From: Rhynchopus sp. YZ270_cl-10
Taxonomy: Eukaryota; Euglenozoa; Diplonemea; Diplonemida; Diplonemidae
Length of the DNA stretch: 64,000 nucleotides
NCBI GenBank assembly: GCA_964035575.1
Contig: OZ037921.1
Location: forward strand, 826,501-890,500
Reading direction: 5' to 3'
Shown here: piece after piece, positions 10,094 through 21,181 of the stretch
Numbering within the stretch: the first letter of the stretch is position 1
Layout of the letters: each line of letters begins with the position of its first letter
Made by a program: the position numbers and the translations under genes
Notes under the pieces: model-generated
Told to the model about the DNA's origin: nothing
Database searches by the model: none
Seen by the model: the letters and a program-made list of their open reading frames with translations, nothing else

Positions 10094-12500
10094 CTACCCC
10101 CCCGCCCCCCTGCCCCCAAGATTTTGCTCCCTAGCTTTTTTTTTTCTTTTTCTTTGAAAACTTGGTAGTATTAGTGTAGACACCAGGATGAACTCCACTT
10201 TTCTTTTTTTCTTCTTTTCTTGCTTTCATCCGGATGGCTGGCATCGTACAGTGGGTCAGTCGGAGGTGCCTGCATCAACAACTACAGTTTTCTTTCTTTT
10301 GCACACCAAGCACGTTACCAAGTTCTTGGCAATAGGAAATAGAAACAACGGAACGGAATAATGCCTGTTAATTTTGTTGCTGTAATGTTTTTTTTTTGCC
10401 TGACACAACACTACTTTAGTGGAAGGAAGAACTATAAGCGGCTCTAAATTGCAGAGAGATATTCTGAAGAAGTTTCTATTGTTAGAGATTGGGCTGATTG
10501 GATAAAAGGATTAGGCTCCAGAGCATTTTCTTGTCAATGCCCTGCATGTCTTTTCTTTTTGGAAAATTCACAGGACTCAACCCTCTCCTTGACCAGGATA
10601 TGGAAATATGTACATCATCCACTCACGAAAAAAAAAAATTTAAAAATCTCCCTTTTCTCTGATTTCTTTGTGTTTGTACCAAGATGGTCATTCATCTTCA
10701 AGTTCTTTATTGATATTTTTTCTTCTGGAGGTACACTGTCACGAAAGGACGTTGTACTTAACGTCACATTTTTGTATTGTTTTTTCCTTTTTTCCTTGTT
10801 TTTTGCGCTCCTTTTCTGAAATATCGCATTAAAACTTTTTTTTTTTTTTTTTTTAATCTTATTTCTTTGGTGAGGTGTTTGCACTTTCAATTTTTCTTTC
10901 TTCTCTGTCTCTCTCTCTCCCTCTCCCTGTCTTTTCTCTTTGCCTTTTCCTCCTTTTCCGTTCTCATTCCATTGTATTGCACGCTAGAGTACCCTGGACT
11001 CTTTTCCAGCTTTCTTTCTTTCTCTCTCTCTCTCTTTTGGTGTTCCACCATAACCGTCAAGGACCTGTCAAAATAGCGCCGCACCCGGAACACCAACTTT
11101 TATGCATTTTTTTTCCCCCCCCTTTTCGCGGCCCCCCTCCTCATTTCTGTAGTCAACCGGGCAAACATATTTGTCTTCCTTTCCCCTCCCTCCCTCTCAA
11201 GTCTTAAGACAGAAACAGAGTTAACGTTATAAACCAATCTACTGAAATGTCACTTTATACACGAAAACAATTGTTTTTTTCTCCTTGCTTTTCATATTTT
11301 TGCAAAAAAAAAAAAAAGTTTGGGTACATTTAGTGCCTATTATACCTTCTATTCAGTAGAATAGATACTATAATGAAACAATATTATTTTGCAACAAAAA
11401 ACAAAAAAGAAGATTGGATATATCTGTTTTAAGCGCACCTTCGTACTTTCTCATATGGAGGGAACATGAAATTAATCTTTATCGTTCAGTATAATTCTTT
11501 ACATCAATAGCAATTTGTGCATCCTCAGGGTGTGTGCACAAAACACAGCTTTCAGCGAACAAAAAAGCAACGTTTTGTCAAAAGACTATCCTTCCTTTGT
11601 CCTCTTATTATTATTTTTTTTTTTCCCCCCCGCTCAGTGTCTGCGTCTGCCGATGAATGGTAAGACGTTTGCACTCTCGACTTCTCTTTTCTTCGCTCTT
11701 TTTCCCTTTTGTATGGTCCCCAAAAATCCCCTCATCTTGAGCTAAAAAAAAAAATCTGTGGAAAATAATATTTTTTCCTCTCTCTTTCCCCCTCCTTTTG
11801 TGTGTGTCAGTGCCTATGTCCGGAAGTATTAGCACTATCAACTTCAGTTTATTTTTTTTTTTCCAGCCTCTCAGACAGGGTTTAGTGCAGGATTTTGGGA
11901 AAAGCGGAGTGTAGTAAAAAAACAAACAAAGACACAACATTTCAAAAATTGTAGAGTAAAGCCCGCTCAAAATTCTACTTTTTACAGCCAAACTACGGGA
12001 AAGGTAGGATACAAGCTTCCCTTAGTATCAGGTCTGAAAAAAAATCGTGGAGTTCATCTTCGGGTGTCTACACTAAAACAACCAAGTTTTCAAAAATCAC
12101 AATCCCTGCACTATCCAGGTCTATACGAGTCCGAATGGACTGGCGGGCGACACTTCGAGGAGCTTTGTTGTTCCGAGGATTTGAGCCTTATGGCCAGTAC
12201 CTACGGTTCGCCCAGTCAGCTTGCTGGCTGGGCTTACGGGTGTGCTTGGTGAGAGGGTTTGCACCTTGTACCTCATGTCCAGTGACCATCCCTGCGCCCC
12301 TGAAAATCCCGATTTTCCCAGCGAGGTGTGCACCTACACGCCCCGTGCTCCCCATGTATTAAACCCTGTCCCAGGCCAGCTTACAAACGTAACAGATGAG
12401 GTTTTTCGATTTTTCATTCTTTCTCTTTCTTTTTTCTGATATTTTCTCGAGTGATTTGCACCAGTGATTTGCACAGTCAGCCCACAGCAATAAACTTCCT
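10094..12500. other. Intergenic, pyrimidine-rich modules
   Basis: No gene is supported. Contents: a minus-orientation ACCAAGTTTTC module at 10153-10199; a CTTTCATCCGGATGGCTGGC module at 10222-10284; a TACACTGTCACGAAAGGACG module near 10732; a TTGGGTACATTTAGTG...CTTCTATTCAG repeat at about 11321-11368, shared with 46479 and 40827; and a GTCTGCGTCTGCCGATGAAT module near 11638. GC-rich sequence at 12100-12360 has open frames in several phases, but none looks like protein and no splice pattern is seen. Confidence 0.45.
11039..11094. mobile_element. Tiny TIR element, GGTGTTCC family, copy 1
   Basis: The ends GGTGTTCC and GGAACACC are inverted, about 56 bp apart. The interior GTCAAGGACCTGTCAA matches the second copy at 45295-45361, which has the same ends and interior order. 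No coding capacity. Confidence 0.6.
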
Positions 12501-12535
12501 TTGAAGCAGAGTGGTGTGGATCAAAACCCACACAC

Positions 12536-12985
12536 GGTGGCCCATTCCTACCCTTAGGGTAGGGTCCGCGGGGGGTACCCAAGGGGGTACCCCCCAGACT
12601 ACCCCATGGGGTACCCCATGGGGTACCCCCCAAATCTGAGGGGTACCCCATGGGGTACCCCCCAGACTACCCCCGGGGGTACCCCCCGGGGTACCCCGCG
12701 CGGACCCTGACTGGCACTGGGGGTACACAGGTACACAGGTACACAGGTACACAGGTACACAGGTACACAGGTACACAGGTACACAGGTACACAGGTACAC
12801 AGGTACACAGGTACACAGGTACACAGGTACACAGGTACACAGGTACACAGGTACACAGGTACACAGGTACACAGGTACACAGGTACACAGGTACACAGGT
12901 ACACAGGTACACAGGTACACAGGTACAGCCAGAGTGCCAGAGTGCCAGAGTCAAGGGTCCGCGCGGGGTCCGCCCCCCGATGACA
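12536..12985. repeat. GGGGTACCCC palindrome cluster flanking an 8-bp minisatellite
   Basis: The left part (12555-12720) is a dense run of GGGGTACCCC palindromes, many overlapping, with GGGTCCGCG words. The right part (12940-12985) returns to GGGTCCGCGCGGGGTCCGCC. The left border carries ACGGTGGCCCA, which also borders the similar cluster at 15190-15500 in inverted form. This suggests a TIR element with self-complementary filling. Frames here code only for P/G/Y repeats. Confidence 0.65.
12723..12926. repeat. Minisatellite, 8-bp unit GTACACAG, about 25 copies
   Basis: A perfect tandem array. On the minus strand the unit reads CTGTGTAC, i.e. CTGTGTA plus one base, linking it to the arrays at 8454 (CTGTGTATA) and 36473 (CTGTGTA). 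Confidence 0.97.
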
Positions 12986-13129
12986 TAACGAAGTATCGCT
13001 TGAAAATACCGTTCAATATATGTTGCTTGGTGTGCATGAAGAAGGACACACAAGGTATATCAAACGATAAATCAATCAGATAAACGTTACATCATCGGAA
13101 AATTGTTGGCACCGCCCCCCTGTCTTCGT

Positions 13130-14480
13130 ATTTATTACCCCGTCGACAGGCCAAACAGCGTTGGGCTCAGAAGAAGCAGTGCAAGACAGTCACTGGGGAT
13201 CAACATGAGAACCAACTCCCAACAACACAGGCTACCGAAGTAGCAGGTGGGGTGTTGCGGGTGTTTGGGGTGAGAAAATCGATTTTGGTAAGTTGCAGCA
13301 GAACATTCTTAAGTTCGCACTAGTCGAGAGAGGCTTACCCGCTGCAGTGAAGCAGTGCACCCATTTAAGGGTGGAGAAGCGTGACACGCACATACAAGTA
13401 TGTACGTTACTTCAACACAGGCTGAATTCTGGTAATTCTAAGGGATGTGAATTCAGCCACCACGCAGGTAGTGTTTTAAGGTTCCTCGCTTTGTGCTGCA
13501 CAGCGGACTCATGACACAAAGGAGTTGCCCCCGCTCTCTTTCGCGCAAACTTAAGAAAATTCTGAAGTAACTACAACCTGGCGTGCGGGTACAGATGCAT
13601 TGCTTTGTTCTTTCCTCAAAGTCATATCTGATCTCTCGGGTCTGTACTAAAGTCAGTGTTTAGATAAGCATCCACTTGACTCGTTCTAACAACCGTTGAA
13701 ATCTAGAACAAAACAATACACTGCCCCTTCTCACACCAAGCCGCCATGCTTCAAGAGCATGCCCTGGGCAAAAATTACTGTGACAAAAATTGGTTTTCTG
13801 GGGGAACGCGATATTTTCTTGTGCCTACTGTAGTCCTCCGCAAGAGCAGAGGACAGACTTTCCGGATCCCGAAGTCGAATTTTTTGCACTAGCTATGCTC
13901 CCTGGGTTAATGGCTATAGCAGTGACTGACTAAGAGTTTCATAATAATTGGGGCGGTCTATGGGGTGGGTTAATGGAAAAATTGGTTTAAAAACCCAACT
14001 TTTGCGGTCCCCGCCCGGTTTGCAATAATTGCACCAGCTCTTCCATCGGCACTGTTTCGCTGTCACGATGAAGGGTCGTCGGTTCGGGTACCTGTTGAGA
14101 GAAATTGAGTGCAAAAGTAGAGACTACAACAAAAAAAATCAAACAAACAAACAAGAAGCCGCTCCGTACCTCTTCCATGCAAAAAAGAAAGTAAAAGACT
14201 GCCCTTCCTCAGTCCGGAAGTAGCACCTCATCCGGTTCCCTGACGTAAAAGAGTTGTAGAGGTTACGAGATGCCATGATAAAAAAGTAAAAGTGACAATT
14301 TTGACAATAAAAATATGCTTCGATTTACATCCGAGCGGGACAAAGGCGAAAAGGGGGAGCGGGGGGGTGTAAAAACCGGGGCTTAAAAACATACCTTGCA
14401 GCACTCGCTCGGCCTACTCTCCAGGTACGAGAACATCACTGCACGAACAATCCCACTGATACTGATACCTGCATTCTATT
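13130..14480. pseudogene. Coding-like island, unidentified, probably decayed
   Basis: The base composition here is more even than in the surrounding repeats, and short frames look like real protein on both strands. On minus, a stretch near 14396-14470 (IVRAVMFSYLESRPSECC) runs into a GTATGT donor. Another near 14175-14260 (NRMRCYFRTEEGQSFTFFF) ends at GTACGG. A third at about 13914-14130, after CTCTCAACAG, reads RYPNRRPFIVTAKQCRWKSW with three Cys close together. On plus, frames near 13290-13400 and 13745-13890 also look protein-like (KNYCDKNWFSGGTRYFLVPT). No family is recognised and no complete gene can be drawn. It could be a real multi-exon minus-strand gene, or remains of a mobile element. 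Confidence 0.35.
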
Positions 14481-15140
14481 TGTTGCCACATGGTAAAAAT
14501 GACCAAAACTTCGACCAATTTTTTTTTCTTCACAATTTGCTCATTGAGGCTTTGGATTTTTTGGGCCATTTATGACCTACCACGCCCGATTTTGGGCGAG
14601 AAGAAAAAAAAATTTGGGTCAAAAATCGACGCGTCTTTGGTAAAATCACGACTTTTCGGGCGCGAAACCACGTTTTAGACCCCCACAGATGCTCAAAAGT
14701 GCCAAATTTTGCTTTTAATGGCCTCAAAGGATCACGGGAGCACCCCTCGTAGTTACGAGGGCTCCCCACGCCGTGACGTCGTCATTGCGCGCGTAATTTC
14801 CCACGTATGCGGGCGTGGTTGGTCATAAAATGGCCCAAAAACCCCAAACAAAACCTCAGATTGACCAAATCGAGGGAAAATTGTCAAGTCGAAATTTCAG
14901 CCAAAATACGGTCATTTTGGTTATACCCCGCGGTGTATGCAGTAGCTAGAACACGTACACAGCTAAGTTCCTAAGTGATTTCCTTCACATTTTTCATGAA
15001 AAATTGGTCAAAAATCGACTTGTCTTTGGTAAAAAAACCACGAAAAATCGGCTGCGCAAAACCACGTTTTAGACCCCCACAGATGCTCAAAAGTGCCAAT
15101 TTTTGCTTTTAATGGCCTCAAATCGTCGAAATTAGGCCTA
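14481..15140. repeat. Duplicated ~115-bp segment
   Basis: The segments at 14620-14732 and 15008-15122 are near copies in the same orientation, both containing GACCCCCACAGATGCTCAAA and GCTTTTAATGGCCTCAAA, about 387 bp apart. Between them is AT-rich sequence with no frame. This may be the body of one element whose right side continues into the GGGGTACCCC cluster. Confidence 0.6.
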
Positions 15141-15189
15141 TATAGGGCAAAAAAAAATTTTTGAGAGTCCCTTTCCCTGGGAGGCAATA

Positions 15190-15505
15190 GCCACCGGGTG
15201 TGCAGGGGGTACCCCGGGGGGTACCCCCCAGGGTCCGCGGGGGTACCCCATGGGGTACCCCCGCGGACCCTGAGGGGTACCCCCGCGGACCCTGAGGGGT
15301 ACCCCCGCGGACCCTGGGGGGTACCCCTCGGGGTACCCCAAACCCCCCAAAGGGTACCCCGCGCGGACCCTACCCAACCCTGTGGGGTACCCCCTGGGGT
15401 AGCCCACGCGAGGGGGTACCCCCCGCGGACCCTACCCTGTGTGGTACCCTACCCTGCGGGGTACCCCTTTTGGGGGTACCCCCAAAAGGGTCTGCTGGGC
15501 CACCG
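15190..15505. repeat. GGGGTACCCC / GCGGACCCT palindrome array
   Basis: About 300 bases made almost entirely of GGGGTACCCC-type palindromes alternating with GCGGACCCT. The edges CCACCGGGTGTGCAG (15190) and CTGGGCCACCGTGCACC (15495) are related. It is the same family as the cluster at 12536-12985. All frames are P/G-rich by composition only. Confidence 0.75.
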
Positions 15506-15718
15506 TGCACCAATCAGTATTTTTTTTTTTTTTTTTTTTGGGTTTTTTTTTTTTTGTGTTGTCTCTCAAACACAACGCAAAGTACGCTTTATGTGGTAAG
15601 AGTTGTGATTTTTTTTTTTGGTCAATGATGGTCTTGTATTCTTAACAATATTTACTGGCCAGAATTCATCAAAATTGGGGGGAGGCGAAGGAGGGGAGTA
15701 CATTACAAACATTTTTTT

Positions 15719-15752
<34 letters not shown>

Positions 15753-16572
15753 TGGCAACCAACAAAGGTACAAGGCTTCGGCCGACATTGAGTGCTGAGA
15801 TCTTTATACCAGTAGGTGTAAAGTGATTGTTGAAACAACAAAAAAAAAAAAATATTCAGTTCAAGCGAATCTTTGTGGTGTTGTACTTGATTTTTTGAAT
15901 GTTTGTGGTTTACTTCCCCCCTTTTGCCACCCCCAAGATTACATGCTACCGCCACCATCGGATGTGAACCGAAGAGCTGTCTGAGGCCGTGCATAGAAAA
16001 GGGGAGGATGAAGACGAGGATCAACAACCTTGTCTGACCTTCCTTACTTCCCGCTCTATTCGTTCTCTCTCCTTTTTTCCCCCTGAAGCTAGACGGATTG
16101 AAATGCATAAAACCTGAACAAGAAAAAAGACGCACACAACTGTGTTGTCACTTTATTTTTCTGGGTTGTTTTATTTTCAAAGATTCCTAGTTTTGTTTTG
16201 TTTTGTTTTTAAAACCCAGCTTGTTCCAGCGCGATAACAATAGTGGTAAAGATGTGTGCACGAGATGCATATTTCATCTTACCAAGTTTTTCTTAAAGTC
16301 TCTTTTAGTGCAGTTTGCTGCGTTCCGTCGGGTGTCCGGTGAGTGTGTTTGCAATCTTGTATTTTTTTTTTTTTTTGGTGTGGGCCCGGGTACCTGGTAG
16401 AACCTACGGGAGACTTATAGGAGAATCACGAAATCTGGAGGGGGGGTCACGCCATTAATTTTCTCTTTTTTTTTTATCTTTTTGTTGTTGTGCTTTCATC
16501 CAGATGGCTGGCATCGTACAGTGGGTCAGTTGGAGCCTGCATCAACAACTACCATTTGTTTTTTTTAAATTT
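15506..16572. other. Intergenic; long T runs and three modules
   Basis: No gene is supported. T runs occur at 15520-15555 and 15712-15751. Modules: 15774-15840 (GGCCGACATTGAGTG...GTGATTGTTGAAACAACA), 16252-16285 (GATGTGTGCACGAGATGCAT) and 16492-16552 (CTTTCATCCAGATGGCTGGC). A minus-strand frame over 15566-16135 is low-complexity and has no recognisable domain. Confidence 0.5.
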
Positions 16573-17187
16573 TTTTTTATCGTGCAATTTTTGACTCGTG
16601 TACAAATCCTTCAGGAAGAACCAAAAATTATAATCTGGGAGCGTGTAATTATTACCAAGCGTGTAATTATGAATCGTTAGCGATTTGCGACCAAAAATGT
16701 CAGCCGTGTAATTATGGGTAATAATTACACGCTCAAACCCACTTTTGGTGATCCTAAGTCGCCAAAGGGAAAGGGACTCTGCAAATTTTTTTTTTCCCCC
16801 TATAAGGGTTAATTTCGACGATTTGAGCCCATTCAAAGCAAAATTTGACCCATTTGAGCAGTTCTAGGCCCCTCAAACACGTTTTTGATTATCCGCCAAA
16901 AAAAAAAAAAAATCCCGGAAAAACACACCGGAAACCTCAACTTCACGCTTCGCATCGTCCAAGGATAGACAGTTGTTACCAACTTGTTGAAATGTGATTC
17001 CCAACCCCAAACCAAGAATGATCACAAATAATTATACCCTCTCCCACTTTTTCGGTTCAACATCCATACTTCGGCACATTTCCCATACACCCCACATACA
17101 CACTCCCATCATCGACATACAGCGACTGGAGGGTGACGGGGACTCGCCGGATTTGTACACTCGTCAAAAATTGCACGATAAAAAAAA
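16573..17187. mobile_element. TIR element with GTGTAATTAT repeats
   Basis: Left TATCGTGCAATTTTTGACTC GTGTACAAATCC and right GGATTTGTACAC TCGTCAAAAATTGCACGATA are inverted copies of about 33 bases. Inside, GTGTAATTAT and ATAATTACAC words occur in both orientations. The same words continue in the hairpin at 17228-17340, so the two may be one composite element. No transposase frame is present. Confidence 0.65.
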
Positions 17188-17227
17188 AACTAATTATGTG
17201 AAATTATTACCAGATAATTACACTTAG

Positions 17228-17308
17228 GTGTGTTTTTTGTCACTTGTTCCCTAAACCCACTCGCTTCGCTCGTGGGTTTAGGTCACTCGTGACAAAAAAC
17301 ACACCTGC
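17228..17308. repeat. Long hairpin with TCGCTTCGCTCG loop
   Basis: The arms GGTGTGTTTTTTGTCAC and GTGACAAAAAACACACC enclose a second stem CTAAACCCAC / GTGGGTTTAG, closed by TCGCTTCGCTCG. Similar stem-loops with the same or a related loop lie at 19346-19429 and 20228-20371. Confidence 0.75.
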
Positions 17309-19021
17309 GTGTAATTATGGGGTAATAATTACCCAATAATTATATATATTTTTTTTGCGTTTCATTCTTTGCCGAGGCGCTGTGAAGAGGAAAGAAAGCT
17401 GTTTCTGCACCGAGGTGTACAGGCTGTATGCCCACTCATCTTTGTCTTTTCTAGTGCCTGTCGTCCACAGAGGGCGTTTGCACTTACACCTTTTTATTGC
17501 GATATTGGCGTCCATTTTGGGGACTATCAGGGTCACTACAATGCAAAGTACATGATTGTGATGTATCATTTTTGAACGTCCTTTTGTGTGCTTTCTTCTG
17601 AATGTAAAGTATATGAAATTGATTATTTGTGACTTTCCCCCCCTCAGTTTGGCGCACACCAGTTTTTTTCTCTCTTCATCTTTCGATTTTAAAAATAATT
17701 TCTTCAATATTTTTTTTCCCTTCTTTTTTTTTGGGGCAGTACCCCCCTCCCTCACTTTCCCTCACCATTTGAGGGAGCGGGTGTTGCTGTCTGTGTGTCA
17801 GAAACGTTTGCTTTCCACTTTTTCTTTCTTCTTTTTTTGTAAACTGTCTATGCGAGGTATATTTATCATTTCAAGTTTTTTTTTTTGGTCACGTACCAAG
17901 GTACACTGTCACGAGAGGGCTTTGTACTGATGTATTTCAAGTCAATTTTTTTTTTGAGTGATTGCCAGGGATTTTTCTAATTCTGGATTGGGATTGGGAT
18001 TTCGGAAAAATAAAAAAATTCCCTGAAAAAAATTCCCTGTTTTCCCCTACAGCAATTTCAGGTACATTCTACTCCACCCCACCCCCAGAGAGTTTCGCCT
18101 GTGGGATGCGATTGCTCAACGCGATCAAATAAAGCGAAAAAAGGGGAAAAGGAAAAAAAAAGTCCCGGATTTTTGAGGAAAAAATTGATTGGCTCTGCAG
18201 GCGGTTGCTGTAGTTGTGGGTGCGGATGTTCACGTCAGTTGCAGGCAAACGTCCAGCATCAGAGACATTTGAGGTTGTGCACAAGAAGAAGGAGAAGACG
18301 TGTCAATCGCATTCAATTATGAGGGTTGGAAGACGGAGGAGATCTCAAATGTTGCGTACCGTGGCTTCGCCAGGAACCTTTGGGTGCCATGACTGCCGTT
18401 TCTTTCATAAATGTACCGAGGTTACTGATAAGGCTGACACACTACGGATTGTGGTTCACCTCCCCACCTGCCTTTTGTGCATCAGAGGGGAGAAAGCGCC
18501 ACGCCTCCCTGCACTGACAGGGAGTCGCGCGCGCGAAGCGCGCGCAGCGACCGCTTTTACGGGGGGAAAGCTCGGGACCCCAAATGACCCCCGGCGAGAG
18601 CCCTGACGACATATCGGAAAAATTTTTTTCCCCCCCCACAAAAAAGTCAAAAAACAGCCCAAAAACTATACCAAAAAAACAGGGAATTTTTTGGATTGGG
18701 ATTTCGGAATTTGGCCAAAAAGGGACGGATTTAGAGATATCCTTGGTGATTGCGTCTGCCAATGAAACGGTGAGGCGTTTGCACTCTTTGTTTTTAGCCG
18801 TAGAATGAAACACTTTGATTCGAAAAAAAAAAAAAAAAGAAGTACTCATACAATGTGTGTTTATTTTCTTCTTCCCTATCCCCATGCTGTCAATTTATTG
18901 AATGCATATTACATACACTTCTTCCCCTTTCCTCTGGATGGAACCGTCTAAAGTACGGCAAAGGGGTCCTGGTGATGCGAGCGACGATCACCTGAAGACT
19001 ATTTTTATTTTATTTTATACC
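17309..19021. other. Intergenic modules and an inverted repeat unit
   Basis: No gene is supported. Modules: 17452-17500 (GTGCCTGTCGTCCACAGAGG), 17885-17945 (GTACACTGTCACGAGAGGGC) and 18749-18785. Positions ~17990-18720 may be one element: GATTGGGATTTCGGAA occurs at both its ends, and its interior holds an inverted copy of the 6465-6525 segment plus a CGCGCGAAGCGCGCG hairpin near 18528. Frames over this part are not protein-like. Confidence 0.45.
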
Positions 19022-19299
19022 ACGCGTGAAAAACGTTTTATGGTCGTAACTGGCCTAAAAAGTGAGTGAAATAAGATTCGTTTTATTTCACGCAAATTGC
19101 ACTAGGGTAACCCGGAGAGTGAAATAAAATATCACGGAGTGAAAAAAAAAAAATTGCCTGCAAAATGCCTTTGCAAATAAAATATTTTTTTTTTCACGCT
19201 GTTTTTGTTCGTAATTTTACCCCAAAAAGCGTGAAAGTGAAAAGTGGGTGCTAGGCTCAACGTTTAGGCCAGTTACGACCATAAATACGTTTTTCACTT
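19022..19299. mobile_element. TIR element ending GTGAAAAACG
   Basis: Left GTGAAAAACGTTTTATGGTC GTAACTGGCCTAAA and right TTTAGGCCAGTTACGACCAT AAATACGTTTTTCAC are inverted copies of about 34 bases. The interior is rich in AGTGAAATAA / TTATTTCACT words. These also fill the DNA out to 20371, suggesting a cluster of related insertions. Non-coding. Confidence 0.65.
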
Positions 19300-19345
19300 G
19301 TGGAATAAAATTACATATTGAGTGAAATAAGAACATTTTCTTGCA

Positions 19346-19429
19346 CTTGCCACTAAAAAGGCACCCTCGTGACTCTTATTCCCCTCGCTTCGCTCGGGAA
19401 ATAACGCACTCGGGCACCTTTTTAGTGGC
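19346..19429. repeat. Hairpin, TCGCTTCGCTCG loop
   Basis: The arms GCCACTAAAAAGGCACCC and GGGCACCTTTTTAGTGGC flank an inner stem around CCTCGCTTCGCTCGG. TTATTTCACT-type words lie on both outer sides. Confidence 0.7.
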
Positions 19430-20227
19430 GCGTGAAATAAAATAGTTCTTATTTCACTCGAATAAATAGTTATTATTGCACGTCGGGGCACTTTAATTTC
19501 ACTCCCCTAACAAATTCCTGTAGAAAAATAAAAACGGCAGTGAAATAAAAAAGGCTTTATTTCTTTATTTCACTCTTTATTTCACTCTTTATTTCACTGC
19601 TCGATTTTTTTTTTTTTTTTCGCAAAGACAAAATTTTCAGCCGAAAAAAAATTTTTTTTTTTGGGCTCAGATGGACCCAAAAATGCAAATAAAGCAAGAA
19701 TTTTGATGTTTTGAGCATCACATATTTATTCCCCGGTCATTTTCTGTACAAAAAACCGGTTTGTATGGACCAGCGCCTTAGCAAAAATCCGAAAAATCGG
19801 GAAAAAAAAATTTTTTTCCCCGGAAAATTTCGACTCCTGGGTGGGGTCTTGGGGTACCGAAAAATGCAAAAAAACGCAAAATTTGGGTATTTTGAGCATC
19901 TGAGGGATTTTTTCACGTGTTTCACCTTAGATGGAAGCGGATGCGGCTGGTGGGGGTGGGGTGTGCCCACCTACGGGAACAGTGCTGCCTGTGGAGTGGC
20001 CACTCCATCTGCCTCAATGGTGTTTAGGTCGGACATCAGCAACTCTGCAAGGTTGTGATACAGGAGATAAAGATATTTCGAAAAGAGAAAAATTTGAATG
20101 AAGATAACCCCAACACCAAAGGGACGTTGATACGATGAACGTAAGCCTTGAGAACTAAGCGTTTAGCAGACCCCCGGGTTGTGAAATAAAAGTGCCCCGT
20201 TGTGCAATAAAAAAATGTATTGTTGGT

Positions 20228-20371
20228 GTAATATTTTGCCTTAATTTCACTTACAGCCCCAAAACCCCTCGGAGTGGTATTTTTTCCCCTCGGGCTGCGC
20301 CCTCGGGGAAAAAAACCACTCCTCGGGGTTTTTTGGGGCTGTGCGTGAAATAAAGGCAAAAATATTACACG
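20228..20371. repeat. Perfect-like 65-bp-arm hairpin
   Basis: The left arm runs AATATTTTGCCTTAATTTCA then CAGCCCCAAAACCCC, and the right arm mirrors it down to GGCAAAAATATT. The loop region is CCTCGGGCTGCGCCCTCGG. It is of the same build as the hairpins at 17228 and 19346. Non-coding. Confidence 0.75.
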
Positions 20372-21181
20372 TCAATAATATATATTATTTTTTACCCCAC
20401 TTCTCTTTTCCTTTCCCCCCACCTCCCCCCACACCCTCTGTTCTTTTACATAAACCTCTTCCTCTCTGAGGAGTATTTGTCCGTTTTTTTTTTTTTTTTT
20501 TTTAATTGGTTTTTTTTTGGCTCTGTTCTGTGCCAATATCGAGGATATGCACCGGGTTTTTTGCAGTGTGCCGCAGTCTGAACACTCTCACATCTGCATG
20601 AAAAAAATTGCCCTGCAAATAAAGTCCTTTCGAACCATTTTGTTTTTGTATGTGCAAACACTTTTCTCTCACTTTCTCTCTTTTGTTTTTTTCTTTTTTC
20701 TTTTGCCACCTCGCCGTCGCGCCGCAAAAACAAAAAAAAAAAAACACAACGCTGCGGAAACCGGAAACTATGTATGGTGAAATGCATACCCCCCGGGAAG
20801 CATCATAAGCTCTTTTATTTTTTTCTCTTTTATTTTTAAATCTGAAGGGATTCTCTTTTCTTGTTCCTTCTTTTCTCTTCTTCTTTATTTTCTTTTTTTC
20901 TTTTTTCTTTATTTTCTTCTTCTTCTTCTTCTCTTGTGGTTATGGTATGGCAGCGAACCCTTCGTGAGACTACGATCTATTCATATCCTGTATTTCATTT
21001 TTTTTTCTTCTATTTTTTTTTGTATTTTCAATTGAACAAAACAAATTGCTTACCCTTAGAGACGAGGCCTGTGAAGTCCTTTTGTCTTTCAAAAAAAAAA
21101 AAAAAATCACCTTTCCCCCTTTTCTTCTGAGACGGCTAATCATGGGAGGCTTACGTCTGACAAAAAAAAAAACCTTTTCAT
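20372..21181. other. Pyrimidine-rich intergenic DNA
   Basis: Nothing beyond low-complexity sequence is seen: TTC/TCT-rich tracts at 20850-20940, T runs at 20484-20503 and A runs near 21090. Frames of 80-110 codons are K- or F-rich by composition. Confidence 0.5.

Noticed and set aside
12477-13053. Frames with CTCVPVYL or GTQVHRYT repeats
   Set aside because: Pure translation of the 8-bp minisatellite and flanking palindromes.
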